Shown one piece after another: positions 27,665 through 36,911 of a stretch of DNA of 64,000 nt. The notes beneath the pieces were generated by a model that did no database searches, was not told the DNA's origin, and worked only from the letters and a program-made list of their open reading frames with translations. How positions within the stretch are numbered: position 1 is the stretch's first letter; every line of letters begins with the position of its first letter. Origin of the DNA: an uncultured Aquimarina sp. (GTDB lineage: Bacteria; Bacteroidota; Bacteroidia; Flavobacteriales; Flavobacteriaceae); contig CANMMM010000003.1 of the NCBI GenBank assembly GCA_947498935.1, forward strand, positions 1 to 64,000. Reading direction: 5' to 3'. Position numbers and translations under genes: made by a program.

Positions 27665-28472
27665 CTTTTGTAATATCCTTTTCTAATTTTTTGATCAGCT
27701 CTCGTTTCCTCTTACTTAGAATGATTTGTTTAATCGTAGGTTTTATGTATACCAATGGTGCTGTTTCATTTTTGGTCAGCACCTGTTTGATCTTGATCAT
27801 ATATACACCTAGTGAGTCGCGCAGCTTTATATATTTATCTTTTTTTAGAAGTTTGCTTCTAGACTGTTTTTTGAGCGCAGGAATTTTATTCAATACTTCA
27901 TCAAAAGCCACCCATATAGAGTCCTGAAAAGAAAAGGCTATAAATTCGAGCTTTCGACTTGTTAAGTCCTCTTCATCTTCTTCTTTAAAACGATTAAATT
28001 GTCGCTGCGTTGCAACAATATCATTATAATCAGGTGGCAAATGTAAGTAACGTAACTTAACTAGCTCTTCATTAAGGTTAAAATTTTCTGAATTTTCTGT
28101 ATAATACTGCTTCATATCTTGCTCCGTCACTTCCATATTAATGGATTTTTGGATCACAGCATCTTTATACGCATTAATATATAAGGTACTTTTATAATCA
28201 GCGACCAGCTGATCAAACTCTTGTAATTGTTTATCCTTTAGATTTCGTTTGGATTGATCGATAAACAATTGCTTGGTAGCCCATGTATTGATATAACTAC
28301 TCACTATATTCAGACTATCCTCTTTACTGATTCCTTTAGGAATTAGCCCCTGAATATCCTGCTTATACAGATACATTTGGTTTACCCTAGCAATAACATC
28401 TTCTTTGCTAGGAGAAGGGCTTGTATGACAAGCCAATGCGATTACTAATAATATGTATAGTAATCGCCTCAT
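27627..28472 (-). CDS. SurA-N-like lipoprotein without a clear PPIase domain
   Basis: 281 residues. Lipoprotein leader MRRLLYILLVIALAC (Cys15), then VIARVNQMYLYKQDI, which resembles the start of SurA/PpiC foldases, and a helical body. The parvulin HI(L/I)...GWH motifs are not visible in the C-terminal half, which instead has YIKLRDSLGVYMIKIKQVL. It is probably a non-catalytic chaperone subunit. It sits between two parvulin genes, 0 bases after the upstream one and overlapping the downstream one, implying tight coupling. Confidence 0.78.
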   Translation of the reverse strand: MRRLLYILLVIALACHTSPSPSKEDVIARVNQMYLYKQDIQGLIPKGISKEDSLNIVSSYINTWATKQLFIDQSKRNLKDKQLQEFDQLVADYKSTLYINAYKDAVIQKSINMEVTEQDMKQYYTENSENFNLNEELVKLRYLHLPPDYNDIVATQRQFNRFKEEDEEDLTSRKLEFIAFSFQDSIWVAFDEVLNKIPALKKQSRSKLLKKDKYIKLRDSLGVYMIKIKQVLTKNETAPLVYIKPTIKQIILSKRKRELIKKLEKDITKDAIKNKQFEIYN

Positions 28473-30434
28473 CTATATCGCTAATTGTTTTTTAATTTTC
28501 TTTAGGGTCTTCTTTTCTACTTTTACATGATAGGTGTCGCGTAGTTGCTGCAACCATTGCTGCTCTAAATCTTCTTGGTAATCATTAATTACCTTCCCCT
28601 TGGTTTCTTCAAAAGTCTTGACCCTAGAAGGAATCACTTCATTTACTTTTATCAATGTAATGTATTTATCCTCTTCGAAGGTAATCGTTTCTCCTACTAC
28701 ACCCGAAAATTTACTAGTAATTGCATCTTCTCCTGCCACTAACTCTTCTTCTGAGAACAACACCTTTTCTTCTTTAGAAGCATTTACTTGCTGCTTAATC
28801 GCACCCAATTTCGTCTCTGTAGCCACGATTGTTTTTACCTTATCGATCAAATCTTGTTTGGCAGACGAAGCTTTTAGCACCTTATAAGATTGTGGTTTTA
28901 CATACTGTTTTTTATGAGCGTCATAGAATTTTTGCAATCCTATAGAATCATTCTTAGAAGCATTCCAGATTTTAGTCTCCATCAAATCAAACAATAATAA
29001 TCCATCTCTGTACTCTGCCACAATATTAGCAAACTCTTGATTATCTTCCTCTAGGTGTGCTTCATAATAACGCAATAATTTTTTAGACTCATAAGCCGTA
29101 TATATTCTAGTCACAAACTGACCGATATCACTCTTGCGTCTCACCTTAGGATTAATCGCCTTTTTTAGGTATGCCGCAAAATCAGCATATGTATGTGTAT
29201 CCTTGCCAATCACCATCAATTCCTTACGATATTCTGGTGCCTTTGCATCATACTCCCAGCCTTTAGTGAATATATCTTCTGGCAGTTGTGTCTTAAAAAA
29301 TGAAATTGCGTCCTTATTAGTTTGCACCTGATATTTATCTTTTAAAGAATTAATAAAAGAAGTAGTGATTAACTGAGAGCGCTCATCTCGCTTGATACGA
29401 TTTGTTATTTCTGATTTACTTTCTTCAAAAGTTTTTGGTGGATATTTCTGAATCAATTTAATAATATGCCACCCATATTTAGTTTTTACAGGAGTTGACA
29501 ATTCACCCGGAGTTGTGAGTTCAAAAGCTACTTTTTCAAATGCTTCGGAATTCAAAGCTCCCTGTCCAAAACGGTTTATTTTTCCTCCATTAACCGCTGT
29601 GTTTCTATCATCGCTATATTGCTTGGCCAAGGATTCGAAAGACACTTTTTGCAGCAACTGCTGTTGGATTTCTTTAATCTTAGCTTCGGCCTCTTCTTTG
29701 CTCTTCGTTTTAGAAAATGCCACCATAATATGCGCTACTTCTACCTGCCCTAATTGTTTTTCGCGATCATCTACCTGTACAATATGATATCCGAATCGTG
29801 TTTTAAATGGCATGGATACCGAACCTACAGCCGTTTGAAATGCTGCCTTTTCAAAAGGGTAGACCATCCTAAAGGCAGAAAACCATCCTAAATCACCACC
29901 ATTTTTCTGAGCAGACGGATCTTCGCTATACGCCTTAGCAGTAGTTGCAAAATCAGCTCCATTCACTACCTTATTCCGAGCCTCTATGATCTTCTGGTAT
30001 GCCTTTAGCGTATCGGCAGGCGCAGCACCCTGTTTAAGCATCACCAAGATATGACGTGCCTTTACACGTTCTTGTAAATGATCATACGCCTCTTTTACCA
30101 GTGCATCCGAAGCTTTTGTATCTGTAAGATAACTAGACGCCAGTTGCTTCTTATACCCTTCTAATTCTTTGAGATAGGTTTCTTTTTTATCTAATCCTAG
30201 TGACTTGGCAGCCTCTAATTTTAGTTTATAATTGATAAAAAGGTTTAAATACTCATCTACATTTTTCTGAGACTCGTCTTTTACTAAATCGATGTTTTTT
30301 AAATACACCCGCTTAAACTCCGAGGTATATACTGGATGTTCATTAATCGTGAGTAACACTTCATCTTTTTGTTGCCCCTGTACGTGTACTACCGCAAAAA
30401 CAGCTAAAAGAAGTACGATAAATTTTGTCTGCAT
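28473..30434 (-). CDS. Peptidyl-prolyl cis-trans isomerase with two parvulin domains
   Basis: 653 residues with a signal peptide ending VHVQGQ. After a helical SurA-type domain, two parvulin (PpiC) domains lie at about 120-220 and 228-330, each with the HI(L/M)V start and a GYHIVQVD or GWHIIKLI end. A long C-terminal helical region of about 300 residues is probably substrate-binding. It is the first gene of the foldase operon and has no close upstream gene on the same strand. Role: folding or escort of outer-membrane proteins in the periplasm. Confidence 0.92.
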   Translation of the reverse strand: MQTKFIVLLLAVFAVVHVQGQQKDEVLLTINEHPVYTSEFKRVYLKNIDLVKDESQKNVDEYLNLFINYKLKLEAAKSLGLDKKETYLKELEGYKKQLASSYLTDTKASDALVKEAYDHLQERVKARHILVMLKQGAAPADTLKAYQKIIEARNKVVNGADFATTAKAYSEDPSAQKNGGDLGWFSAFRMVYPFEKAAFQTAVGSVSMPFKTRFGYHIVQVDDREKQLGQVEVAHIMVAFSKTKSKEEAEAKIKEIQQQLLQKVSFESLAKQYSDDRNTAVNGGKINRFGQGALNSEAFEKVAFELTTPGELSTPVKTKYGWHIIKLIQKYPPKTFEESKSEITNRIKRDERSQLITTSFINSLKDKYQVQTNKDAISFFKTQLPEDIFTKGWEYDAKAPEYRKELMVIGKDTHTYADFAAYLKKAINPKVRRKSDIGQFVTRIYTAYESKKLLRYYEAHLEEDNQEFANIVAEYRDGLLLFDLMETKIWNASKNDSIGLQKFYDAHKKQYVKPQSYKVLKASSAKQDLIDKVKTIVATETKLGAIKQQVNASKEEKVLFSEEELVAGEDAITSKFSGVVGETITFEEDKYITLIKVNEVIPSRVKTFEETKGKVINDYQEDLEQQWLQQLRDTYHVKVEKKTLKKIKKQLAI

Positions 30435-30663
30435 AAGTTTTTTTCAATAAAATCTGAATCGAACAAAAATAATAATATTGCCTTGTTTTACAAGCTCCCT
30501 TTTAAACGAAACTTACTTACAAAATAGTATGTTATTTTTACTTTTTTAATTTACTTGCTATATTGCTAGTCGCTATTTTGATGTGCTAACAGAAAAAAAA
30601 CTTTTTTAGCCAACAGCATCGTGATCATAAAACATAGCAAAACCACTAATTTACAAACTATCC

Positions 30664-30909
30664 TTGGAAAAAGACATAAAATTAATTTGGGATTTTAGAG
30701 GCCCTGCCGCGCATCAGACAGCACTGCATCACGAGATCCATCTCAAAGAGTACATCGCAGCAGAAAAACTAACACTAAACATCACTGGCTATCAAGCCAT
30801 AAATGACATGCATAGCATTGCCTATATGGTAGTCACTACCGCAGAAATGAAACCAGTACGTGATGCGCTAAAACCCCATCGAGGTCAGTATTACGAAGCC
30901 CCAGCTTAG
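30664..30909 (+). CDS. Small conserved-looking protein, unknown
   Basis: 81 residues, starting at TTG (no early ATG in frame). No leader or membrane helix. The sequence is well ordered (WDFRGPAAHQTALHHEIHLKEYI, then AYMVVTTAEMKPVRDALKP) and suggests a small alpha/beta protein. The His-rich segment (HQTALHHEIH) could bind metal. I do not recognise a function. It is monocistronic, divergent from the foldase operon. Confidence 0.6.
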   Translation: MEKDIKLIWDFRGPAAHQTALHHEIHLKEYIAAEKLTLNITGYQAINDMHSIAYMVVTTAEMKPVRDALKPHRGQYYEAPA

Positions 30910-31139
30910 CAGACCTGTACACCTTATATCACTTTTTTGGCACACAAATTGACTTAACAACTACAGAGTCATGCGAACTTTTATAGCATGGTAGACACAA
31001 ATAATGTGATTTTTTCGTTTTATCGTAGGATTACAGGCGTTCTTATCGTAAAATGTGCGTACCATCAGATCGTTTTTATTACAGATCGCAAAAGTTTTAG
31101 TGACTCCTCATATATTTGCAAAAATTTTTACATATCAGC

Positions 31140-31661
31140 ATGAAAAAAACAAACATGAAACACATCGCTTTAGCGATCGTATGCATTTTAATCACTACAC
31201 TAAGTAGTGCGCAATCCAAAGTAGGTACTATAGACAGTGAATTTATCTTATCTAAATTACCAGAGCTTACCAAAGTACAAGAAGACTTAAAAGCCTACAA
31301 CACAAAATTAGAAACGGATCTAAAAGCCAAAGTAGAGGATTACCAATCCAAAGTAAAAACCTATCAAGAAGGTGCTGCTACCATGACTGATGCACTAAAA
31401 AAGACAAAACAAGAAGCGATCATCACCTTAGAAAACGAGATCAATCAATTTCGCCAAAATGCAGCGCAACTAGTACAGATAGAGCAAAACAGACTTTTAC
31501 AACCTCTGTATAAGAAAATAGGTATTGCATTAGAAGCAGTAGCCAAAAGCGAAGGATATACCCAAGTACTTACACTAACCAGTAGTGGAATTGCCTACAT
31601 AGATCCTGCATTTGACCTTACCAAAACTGTGATGGCTAAATTAGGGATTAGTGTAGAATAA
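31140..31661 (+). CDS. OmpH/Skp-family periplasmic chaperone
   Basis: 173 residues from ATG 31140; an upstream in-frame start at 31116 would extend the leader needlessly. Signal peptide ending TLSSAQ, then KVGTIDSEFILSKLPE, the typical beginning of OmpH/Skp, a long coiled coil with high Lys/Gln/Glu, and a C-terminal beta part (YTQVLTLTSSGIAYIDPAFDLT). It should form a trimer that holds outer-membrane proteins in the periplasm. It is followed by repeat R5 six bases after the stop and a strong terminator. Confidence 0.9.
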   Translation: MKKTNMKHIALAIVCILITTLSSAQSKVGTIDSEFILSKLPELTKVQEDLKAYNTKLETDLKAKVEDYQSKVKTYQEGAATMTDALKKTKQEAIITLENEINQFRQNAAQLVQIEQNRLLQPLYKKIGIALEAVAKSEGYTQVLTLTSSGIAYIDPAFDLTKTVMAKLGISVE

Positions 31662-31667
31662 TAATAA

Positions 31668-31754
31668 GGGCGTTCCCCAAGGGTCGGGCTATCCGCTGTA
31701 TCTTTTTTGTTTTTTCAGAAAAACAAAAAAGGATGCCGCTCCTATCCCTAACGC
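31668..31754 (+). repeat. R-family element R5 (type A)
   Basis: Starts GGGCGTTCC six bases after the OmpH stop and ends TATCCCTAACGC. The central arm ATCTTTTTTGTTTTT / AAAAACAAAAAAGGAT is self-complementary. Confidence 0.9.
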
Positions 31755-31780
31755 ATTACATCAGTTAGCGTACCCTTATA

Positions 31781-31827
31781 AAAAAGCTACGGTCTGTAAC
31801 TCAGTGTTACAGACCGTAGTTTTTTTT
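31781..31827. terminator. Bidirectional terminator between OmpH and guaB
   Basis: CTACGGTCTGTAAC pairs perfectly with GTTACAGACCGTAG, with A-run before and T-run after, serving the convergent genes on both sides. Confidence 0.9.
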
Positions 31828-31871
31828 ATGTAAAGGTGTCCGTCATTTTCGACAGCACAATTCGTATTCTC

Positions 31872-33344
31872 TTATCTACTGTAATTAGGTGCTTCTTTAG
31901 TGATTGTTACATCATGCGGATGACTTTCATGAATTCCACTCGCTGTAATTTTCACAAATCTACCCGATGTTTGCAAGGTAGCTATATCCTTAGCACCACA
32001 GTATCCCATTCCAGCACGCAATCCTCCTACAAACTGGTGAATACTCTCGAACAATTCTCCTTTGTATGCTACTCTACCTACAATACCTTCTGGCACTAAT
32101 TTTTTAATATCATCTTCTACATCTTGGAAATAACGATCTTTAGACCCTTGTTTCATAGCCTCTACAGACCCCATTCCTCTATAAGATTTAAACTTTCTTC
32201 CTTCGTAGATGATTGTTTCTCCTGGCGACTCTTTAGTTCCTGCTAGTAATGAACCAAGCATCACAGTATCTGCTCCTGCTGCAATCGCCTTAGGAATATC
32301 TCCTGTATAGCGGATTCCTCCATCAGCAATTACGGGTACACCAGATCCTTTAAGCGCTGCTGCTACTTCTAATACTGCCGAGAATTGAGGAAACCCAACT
32401 CCAGCTACCACTCGTGTAGTACAGATAGATCCTGGTCCAATTCCTACTTTTACAGCATCTGCTCCTGCTTCTACTAAGTATTTAGCAGCTTCTGCCGTAG
32501 CTATATTTCCTACAATCACTTCTAGATCAGGGAAACTAGCTTTTACATTCTTTAGCACAGTTACCACACCTTTGGTATGTCCATGTGCTGTGTCTATTAC
32601 TACTGCATCTACACCTGCTTTTACCAATGCTGCTGCGCGGTCTACAGCATCTCCTGTAACACCGATGGCCGCTGCTACACGCAGCCGCCCTAGAGTATCT
32701 TTATTCGCAATTGGTTTTTGGGTAAGTTTGGTAATATCTCTAAAGGTAATTAACCCTACTAATTTATTAGCATCATTCACTACAGGTAGTTTTTCGATCT
32801 TATTTTTTTGTAAGATGATTTCTGCATCCTGTAAAGAGGTACCCTCGCCTACTGTCACTAGATTTTCGGTAGTCATTACCTCAGCAATAGGGCGCTCATT
32901 ATTTTTTTCGAAGCGAAGGTCACGGTTGGTTACGATTCCTAATAATTTGCCGGCATCATCTACGATAGGTATCCCTCCAATACTATGCTCACGCATATTG
33001 CTCTTAGCATCGATCACCTTGGCATTGAGTGGCAGGGTTACGGGATCGATAATCATCCCGCTTTCTGCTCTCTTTACCTTGCGCACCTTCATCGCTTGCT
33101 GCTCAATTGTCATGTTTTTATGCAACACACCAATACCACCTTCTTGTGCCATAGCAATTGCCATACGACTCTCTGTAACGGTATCCATAGCTGCAGATAC
33201 TATAGGTACGTTGATAGTTATATTTCTCGTAAATTTTGTTTGAATATTTACTTCTCGGGGCAGTACTTCAGAGAATGAAGGAACTAGAAGTACATCGTCG
33301 TAGGTCAATCCTTCACCGACGATTTTGGATTCATGTGCTGTCAT
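31872..33344 (-). CDS. guaB: IMP dehydrogenase
   Basis: 490 residues. It catalyses IMP + NAD+ to XMP, the first committed step of GMP synthesis. The TIM barrel is interrupted by two CBS domains at about 95-205 (MIIDPVTL..., [12 protein letters not shown]). The catalytic loop GPGSICTTR has Cys308, and the flap and [17 protein letters not shown] are intact. A TATATTTG -7 box lies 24-31 bases upstream of the ATG. It is monocistronic with the shared terminator. Confidence 0.98.
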   Translation of the reverse strand: MTAHESKIVGEGLTYDDVLLVPSFSEVLPREVNIQTKFTRNITINVPIVSAAMDTVTESRMAIAMAQEGGIGVLHKNMTIEQQAMKVRKVKRAESGMIIDPVTLPLNAKVIDAKSNMREHSIGGIPIVDDAGKLLGIVTNRDLRFEKNNERPIAEVMTTENLVTVGEGTSLQDAEIILQKNKIEKLPVVNDANKLVGLITFRDITKLTQKPIANKDTLGRLRVAAAIGVTGDAVDRAAALVKAGVDAVVIDTAHGHTKGVVTVLKNVKASFPDLEVIVGNIATAEAAKYLVEAGADAVKVGIGPGSICTTRVVAGVGFPQFSAVLEVAAALKGSGVPVIADGGIRYTGDIPKAIAAGADTVMLGSLLAGTKESPGETIIYEGRKFKSYRGMGSVEAMKQGSKDRYFQDVEDDIKKLVPEGIVGRVAYKGELFESIHQFVGGLRAGMGYCGAKDIATLQTSGRFVKITASGIHESHPHDVTITKEAPNYSR

Positions 33345-33367
33345 GGCAATTAAGATTTAATTGCGAG

Positions 33368-33375
33368 CAAATATA
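33368..33375 (-). promoter_or_regulatory. -7 box of guaB
   Basis: TATATTTG on the minus strand fits the Bacteroidetes TAnnTTTG element. No good -33 TTTG was found 19 bases upstream. Confidence 0.4.
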
Positions 33376-33615
33376 CTTCTTTTTTACCGAAGTACTACCA
33401 TTTATCGCTAATTTATTAGACACACTGAGTACCCACCGAAAGCATACCCCATACGACACTATCAGCTATTTTAGGAGCAATGCCCCCTTTTTAATCATCT
33501 AAACTATTCTATATACTACAAAAAAGGGGAATACCCCTATTAAATACCAGTATCTTCCCCACTGTTTTTCAGTATTTTGTTTGTACATTTATACTATGTT
33601 ATAAAATTAGTGTTT
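33376..33615. other. Intergenic, no gene
   Basis: Contains a small hairpin GGGGAATACCCC at 33525-33536 after an A-run, of unknown meaning. No gene is seen. Confidence 0.35.
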
Positions 33616-33775
33616 GAAGTGGCTTACACTTTTTATGATTGGCTATAAAAACGATCTTTTGCACCCTAATTTTGCAATTTTTGAGTTCCGTAGCGCTGCT
33701 ATGCAACAAAAAATTACTGCATTTGGTCACAAAATTTTCGATTTTCGCTTAAATCAAAAAAATGTAAATCACTTC
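33616..33775. repeat. G-family inverted repeat (long form, complete)
   Basis: Begins GAAGTGGCTTACACTTTTTA and ends AAAAAAATGTAAATCACTTC. The central CGTAGCGCTGCTATG at 33689-33703 is the same core as in the P family. This is the best complete long copy. Confidence 0.8.
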
Positions 33776-33783
33776 TTTATAAA

Positions 33784-33937
33784 AACCTAAAAGATGTACA
33801 GCTTACCCACTCTCATTCTGGAGTGTGAGCCAATCAACTGAGAGAACATCCTGTAGAAGAAATGTGTAATTGTACAAGCACTTGATACTAGTGGAAGCAT
33901 CCAGAACGTGTAGGTCTAGCATCTTTTAGGTCTTTTT
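33784..33937. ncRNA. Candidate structured element or ncRNA
   Basis: A 12-bp perfect closing stem, ACCTAAAAGATG at 33785-33796 with CATCTTTTAGGT at 33920-33931, is followed by a T-run (CTTTTTT). It encloses about 120 bases of distinctly less AT-rich, non-coding sequence (ACTCTCATTCTGGAGTGTGAG inside can form a local hairpin). It is embedded between two G-family elements. It could be a small RNA with its own terminator or another palindromic repeat seen only once here. Confidence 0.4.
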
Positions 33938-33940
33938 TAT

Positions 33941-34000
33941 GAAGTGGTTAAAACTTTTTTTAATTTGCCATAAAAACGATTTTTTGTACCCTAATTTTAA
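33941..34000. repeat. G-family repeat, left half
   Basis: GAAGTGGTTAAAACTTTTTT followed by TTTGCCATAAAAACGATTTTTTG, as in the left part of the complete copy at 33616; the right arm is missing. It ends about 25 bases before the next start. Confidence 0.7.
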
Positions 34001-34025
34001 AAATCCTATTACACGAAACATATAA

Positions 34026-34271
34026 ATGAACCCAAACGAAAAAACTACGGAAAAACTCGAAGAAGAATTAAAAAGACTACAAATTATTAATGGGGTATTA
34101 ATAGGCTTATTAGGAATTCTATTTATAGTATGCATTTATGGATTACTAAAAAATGATACTAATAGATTTTTCAGCATATTAATTGTTGTGCCAATTACTT
34201 TAAGCACCTCCATTCCTATCAATTACAGAAATATAAAGAAAATAAAAGTGGAATTAGCGTCTCGAAAATAA
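34026..34271 (+). CDS. Small two-helix membrane protein
   Basis: 81 residues: an N-terminal charged coiled-coil stretch (EKTTEKLEEELKRLQ), two transmembrane helices (about 24-42 and 50-64) and a basic tail (KKIKVELASRK). Small proteins of this kind are common in flavobacteria with no known role; a membrane-complex accessory or a small stress protein is possible. It is flanked by G- and R-family repeats. Confidence 0.6.
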   Translation: MNPNEKTTEKLEEELKRLQIINGVLIGLLGILFIVCIYGLLKNDTNRFFSILIVVPITLSTSIPINYRNIKKIKVELASRK

Positions 34272-34302
34272 AACTTACCTCTGTTTATACAATGAACTCT
34301 TT

Positions 34303-34390
34303 GCGTTAGGGATAGCAGTGGAAATCCCACAGCTCGACCTTAGGAGAGCGAGGAATTGGAACGGATAGCCCGACCCTTGTGGTAACGCCC
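34303..34390 (-). repeat. R-family element R6 (type B)
   Basis: On the minus strand it starts GGGCGTTACC 15 bases after the DUF3570 stop and ends TATCCCTAACGC. The internal arm is GCTC/GAGC where R1 and R7 have GCCCC/GGGGC, a compensatory difference. Confidence 0.9.
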
Positions 34391-34405
34391 TAATTACTTT
34401 ACAAA

Positions 34406-35668
34406 CTACTCTACTACAAAACTTAACCCTCCTGATATGGTAGTCGCTGTCAATCCAGAGGAACGCTCGTATTGGTGGATTTCTACAGTGGCGCTTTTGA
34501 GTCCTATTTTCCAAAGGTGTATTTTGGTAAATATATCGGTATACCGCACTCCTATTCCGTACTGAATGGCATCAAAGGCTGATAGATCAAAATCCGAAGT
34601 ATAGAATTGCTGGGTAGACAGATGCGTATTAAAAGGCGCAAAATACGTGGCCTCGGTCTGTAGGTAATAGCGATATGCTGGATAGATCGTGAATTGGTCT
34701 CCGAGTTTGATCGGTATTTCGAGTGCTGCGGTATAGGCATCGATTCCCCACGTATCGGCATAGTATCGCCAATAGGTACGCACTACGACCTGCTCATTAA
34801 GGTAGTAATGCAATCGCCCGCCTACTGCTAGTTTAAAACGGGTATCTGGCAAGCGCTCTACATCGTCTCCAAATACAAAACCTGGTTGCCCTGGTACGCT
34901 AAAATCTGCTACATCTGCAAATTGTACGCGCTGAAATGGGGTAGATAAAAGTCCTTCTTGCTGTATGAGATCGATGGAAAAGGAGGCTTGTAATTGCTTA
35001 GAAAGTAGTTGCGAAAATCCGAATCCTAGAGCGTATGAATTACGAGAGGCATCGGTATGTGGTACAAAACTCGGTAAATCCCTGAGTTCGGAGGGGTAGA
35101 TCGGATCCCACTCGTCTAGAAACACATTGGCACTGATGCTGATTTCTGTGTTTTTTTCATTGAACAGCTGGGTGTAGCTTCCTCCAAATCCTATGGAGCT
35201 ATAATCGTGCTCATCAGAGGCGGAGGCATTGACCGACCATATTCGATTGCGATCATCACTGCTATGACTGTAACTACCCGATATACTAACGAGTACGTCA
35301 TCTCCTGATGCTCCTGAAGAGGCGACAAAGGCATCGGCTGCTCCTTCTCCGTCAAAGGGGTTTACGTTACTCGAAGATGCCGAGGTATAAGCAGATACGC
35401 TGGCATCAATAGTCAGTACATCATCTTCGTTGAGCGGTATAGACACTACGATGGTAGGAGCTATATCGGTCAGTTCTTCAGTACCGATCCCTCCTGTTAC
35501 TGCTGCATTGTCTCCGTCTTGGGTATAATATCCCATCAGCAGATCGATTTCTGTGCTTTCTAATACTCTTTTTTTATAGGTTGTAGCTTCTTCTTGGTCT
35601 TGCGCGATGGCACTGGACATACATACTACCAACACGATGCCTAGTAGTAACTGATCTATATACTGCAT
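34406..35668 (-). CDS. DUF3570 outer-membrane beta-barrel-like protein
   Basis: 420 residues from the ATG beginning MQYIDQLLLGIVLVV; an in-frame start 21 codons upstream lies inside the previous gene. Signal peptide ending SSAIAQ, then a long series of amphipathic beta strands ending SGGLSFVVE, typical of an outer-membrane barrel. The order thioredoxin, ApbE, DUF4266, DUF3570 is a recurrent one that I recall for this family. Near residues 113-121 is DAFVASSGAS. SGAS (118-121) resembles the [ST]GA[ST] motif that ApbE flavinylates in FMN-binding proteins, so Ser121 is a candidate acceptor. This is inference. Function unknown. Confidence 0.85.
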   Translation of the reverse strand: MQYIDQLLLGIVLVVCMSSAIAQDQEEATTYKKRVLESTEIDLLMGYYTQDGDNAAVTGGIGTEELTDIAPTIVVSIPLNEDDVLTIDASVSAYTSASSSNVNPFDGEGAADAFVASSGASGDDVLVSISGSYSHSSDDRNRIWSVNASASDEHDYSSIGFGGSYTQLFNEKNTEISISANVFLDEWDPIYPSELRDLPSFVPHTDASRNSYALGFGFSQLLSKQLQASFSIDLIQQEGLLSTPFQRVQFADVADFSVPGQPGFVFGDDVERLPDTRFKLAVGGRLHYYLNEQVVVRTYWRYYADTWGIDAYTAALEIPIKLGDQFTIYPAYRYYLQTEATYFAPFNTHLSTQQFYTSDFDLSAFDAIQYGIGVRYTDIFTKIHLWKIGLKSATVEIHQYERSSGLTATTISGGLSFVVE

Positions 35669-35687
35669 GAGGAATGATATGTGTTGG

Positions 35688-35903
35688 TTAATTGCAGCCA
35701 CAGCCACCTCCTGTTTTTCCGCCATTGGCACCTGCTGCCGCTTCTCTGTAAACCTGAAAATTGGTATGGAAGCGTTTGATTTTTCGGGCTGTTAGTTTCA
35801 TATCAGGATCGTTGATCTTTACTTTTTCGTATTCCTTGACCGCCATGCATGAACCGAAACTGATGGCGATGCAAATATAGAGGATGTGTTTTTGTATGCT
35901 CAT
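35688..35903 (-). CDS. DUF4266 small lipoprotein with GGGCGCN tail
   Basis: 71 residues from the ATG (MSIQKHILYICI). The leader has a lipobox FGSC (Cys19), so only about 53 mature residues remain. They start MAVKEYEKVKINDPDM, continue with a basic stretch, and end in GGKTGGGCGCN, with Cys68 and Cys70 in a flexible Gly-rich tail. The DUF4266 family is defined by this short form and tail. The C-x-C pair suggests metal binding, a covalent cofactor or a redox disulfide served by the thioredoxin two genes upstream. It is 13 bases after ApbE and 19 bases before DUF3570. Confidence 0.85.
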   Translation of the reverse strand: MSIQKHILYICIAISFGSCMAVKEYEKVKINDPDMKLTARKIKRFHTNFQVYREAAAGANGGKTGGGCGCN

Positions 35904-35916
35904 TACTAAGTATGTT

Positions 35917-36909
35917 TTAAGGAGTGGTAATGTGTATGTGCGCTGAGGTGTGTATAGCACCCGCTGCATCGATCACGATACATTCTACTCCTTTTAATTG
36001 ATTGACTCGATTGATTCCTGTGGTTCTACCCATTACAAAAATGGAGGTGGCTAATGCATCTGCTAATTCTGCTTTGGGGGCAAAAACGGTGACACTGACG
36101 ATTCCTGTAGCAGGATAGCCTGTTCTGGGATCGATAATGTGTGTATACCTATTACCGTCAAAGGTTACATATTTTTCGTAATCACCAGAGGTAACTACTG
36201 CGCCATCTATAACGGGCAAGAGGGCAAATGCTTTGTTTTTATTCATAGGATTGGTAATGGCTACTTGCCACGGAGTACCGTCTATCTTACTCCCCCAAGT
36301 GGTCATATCACCCGATGCATTGATAATCCCTGCAGTGACCCCTCTGGACAGCATCAGGGCTTTGGCACGATCGGCGGCATAGCCCTTGCCTATAGCTCCA
36401 AATCCGATTTTCATTCCTTTCTTTCGTAGATAAACAGTAGAGGCTGCTGTATCGATCTCTATATGCTGAAATCCTACCTTGGCTACAGAGGCAGCGATGG
36501 CTTCTTTGGTAGGCATATGCTGCATAGTGCCATCAAATTTCCAGATACGATCCATCGAGGCATAACTGATATCAAAGGCGCCGTCGGTAAGCTGGGCAAT
36601 AGCAATGGCACGCTGGATCAGTGCTAGCAATTCTGGTGCTACTGTTACTGGTTTCTCTCCTGCATACCTATTGATCTGCGAGGTTTCTGAGGCGGAGTCC
36701 CACGAAGAAATCAACTGTTCTATACGCTGAATCTCTGCAATAGCGGCATCGATATGGGTATCGGCTTCGGCAGGTGTAGGGGCTACAATGGTAATTTCGA
36801 AACTACTGCCCATGAGTAGTAATGCACGCTTAGTGATTTGCTGTGCAGTAACTATCATAGGTACGAGTCCGCAAACCAACAGTATACTGAATTGTCGTAG
36901 CATATGCAT
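35917..36909 (-). CDS. apbE: ApbE-family FAD:protein FMN transferase
   Basis: 330 residues with a signal peptide ending MIVTAQ, hence periplasmic. ApbE moves FMN from FAD to a Thr or Ser of a target protein, using Mg2+. Motifs: SSWDSASETSQINRY near 70-85, IGFGAIGKGYAADRA near 173-187, NASGDMTTWG near 203, and HIIDPRTGYPA near 266. It starts two bases after the thioredoxin stop and is followed by DUF4266 and DUF3570, which are its likely substrates or partners since no FMN_bind-type protein is nearby. Confidence 0.93.
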   Translation of the reverse strand: MHMLRQFSILLVCGLVPMIVTAQQITKRALLLMGSSFEITIVAPTPAEADTHIDAAIAEIQRIEQLISSWDSASETSQINRYAGEKPVTVAPELLALIQRAIAIAQLTDGAFDISYASMDRIWKFDGTMQHMPTKEAIAASVAKVGFQHIEIDTAASTVYLRKKGMKIGFGAIGKGYAADRAKALMLSRGVTAGIINASGDMTTWGSKIDGTPWQVAITNPMNKNKAFALLPVIDGAVVTSGDYEKYVTFDGNRYTHIIDPRTGYPATGIVSVTVFAPKAELADALATSIFVMGRTTGINRVNQLKGVECIVIDAAGAIHTSAHIHITTP

Positions 36910-36911
36910 GG

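Noticed and set aside
32572-33243. 223-codon frame antisense to guaB
   Set aside because: guaB is certain by motif; the antisense frame results from codon bias.
34275-34514. 79-codon minus-strand frame over R6
   Set aside because: Composed of repeat R6 and the 3' end of the DUF3570 gene in another frame.
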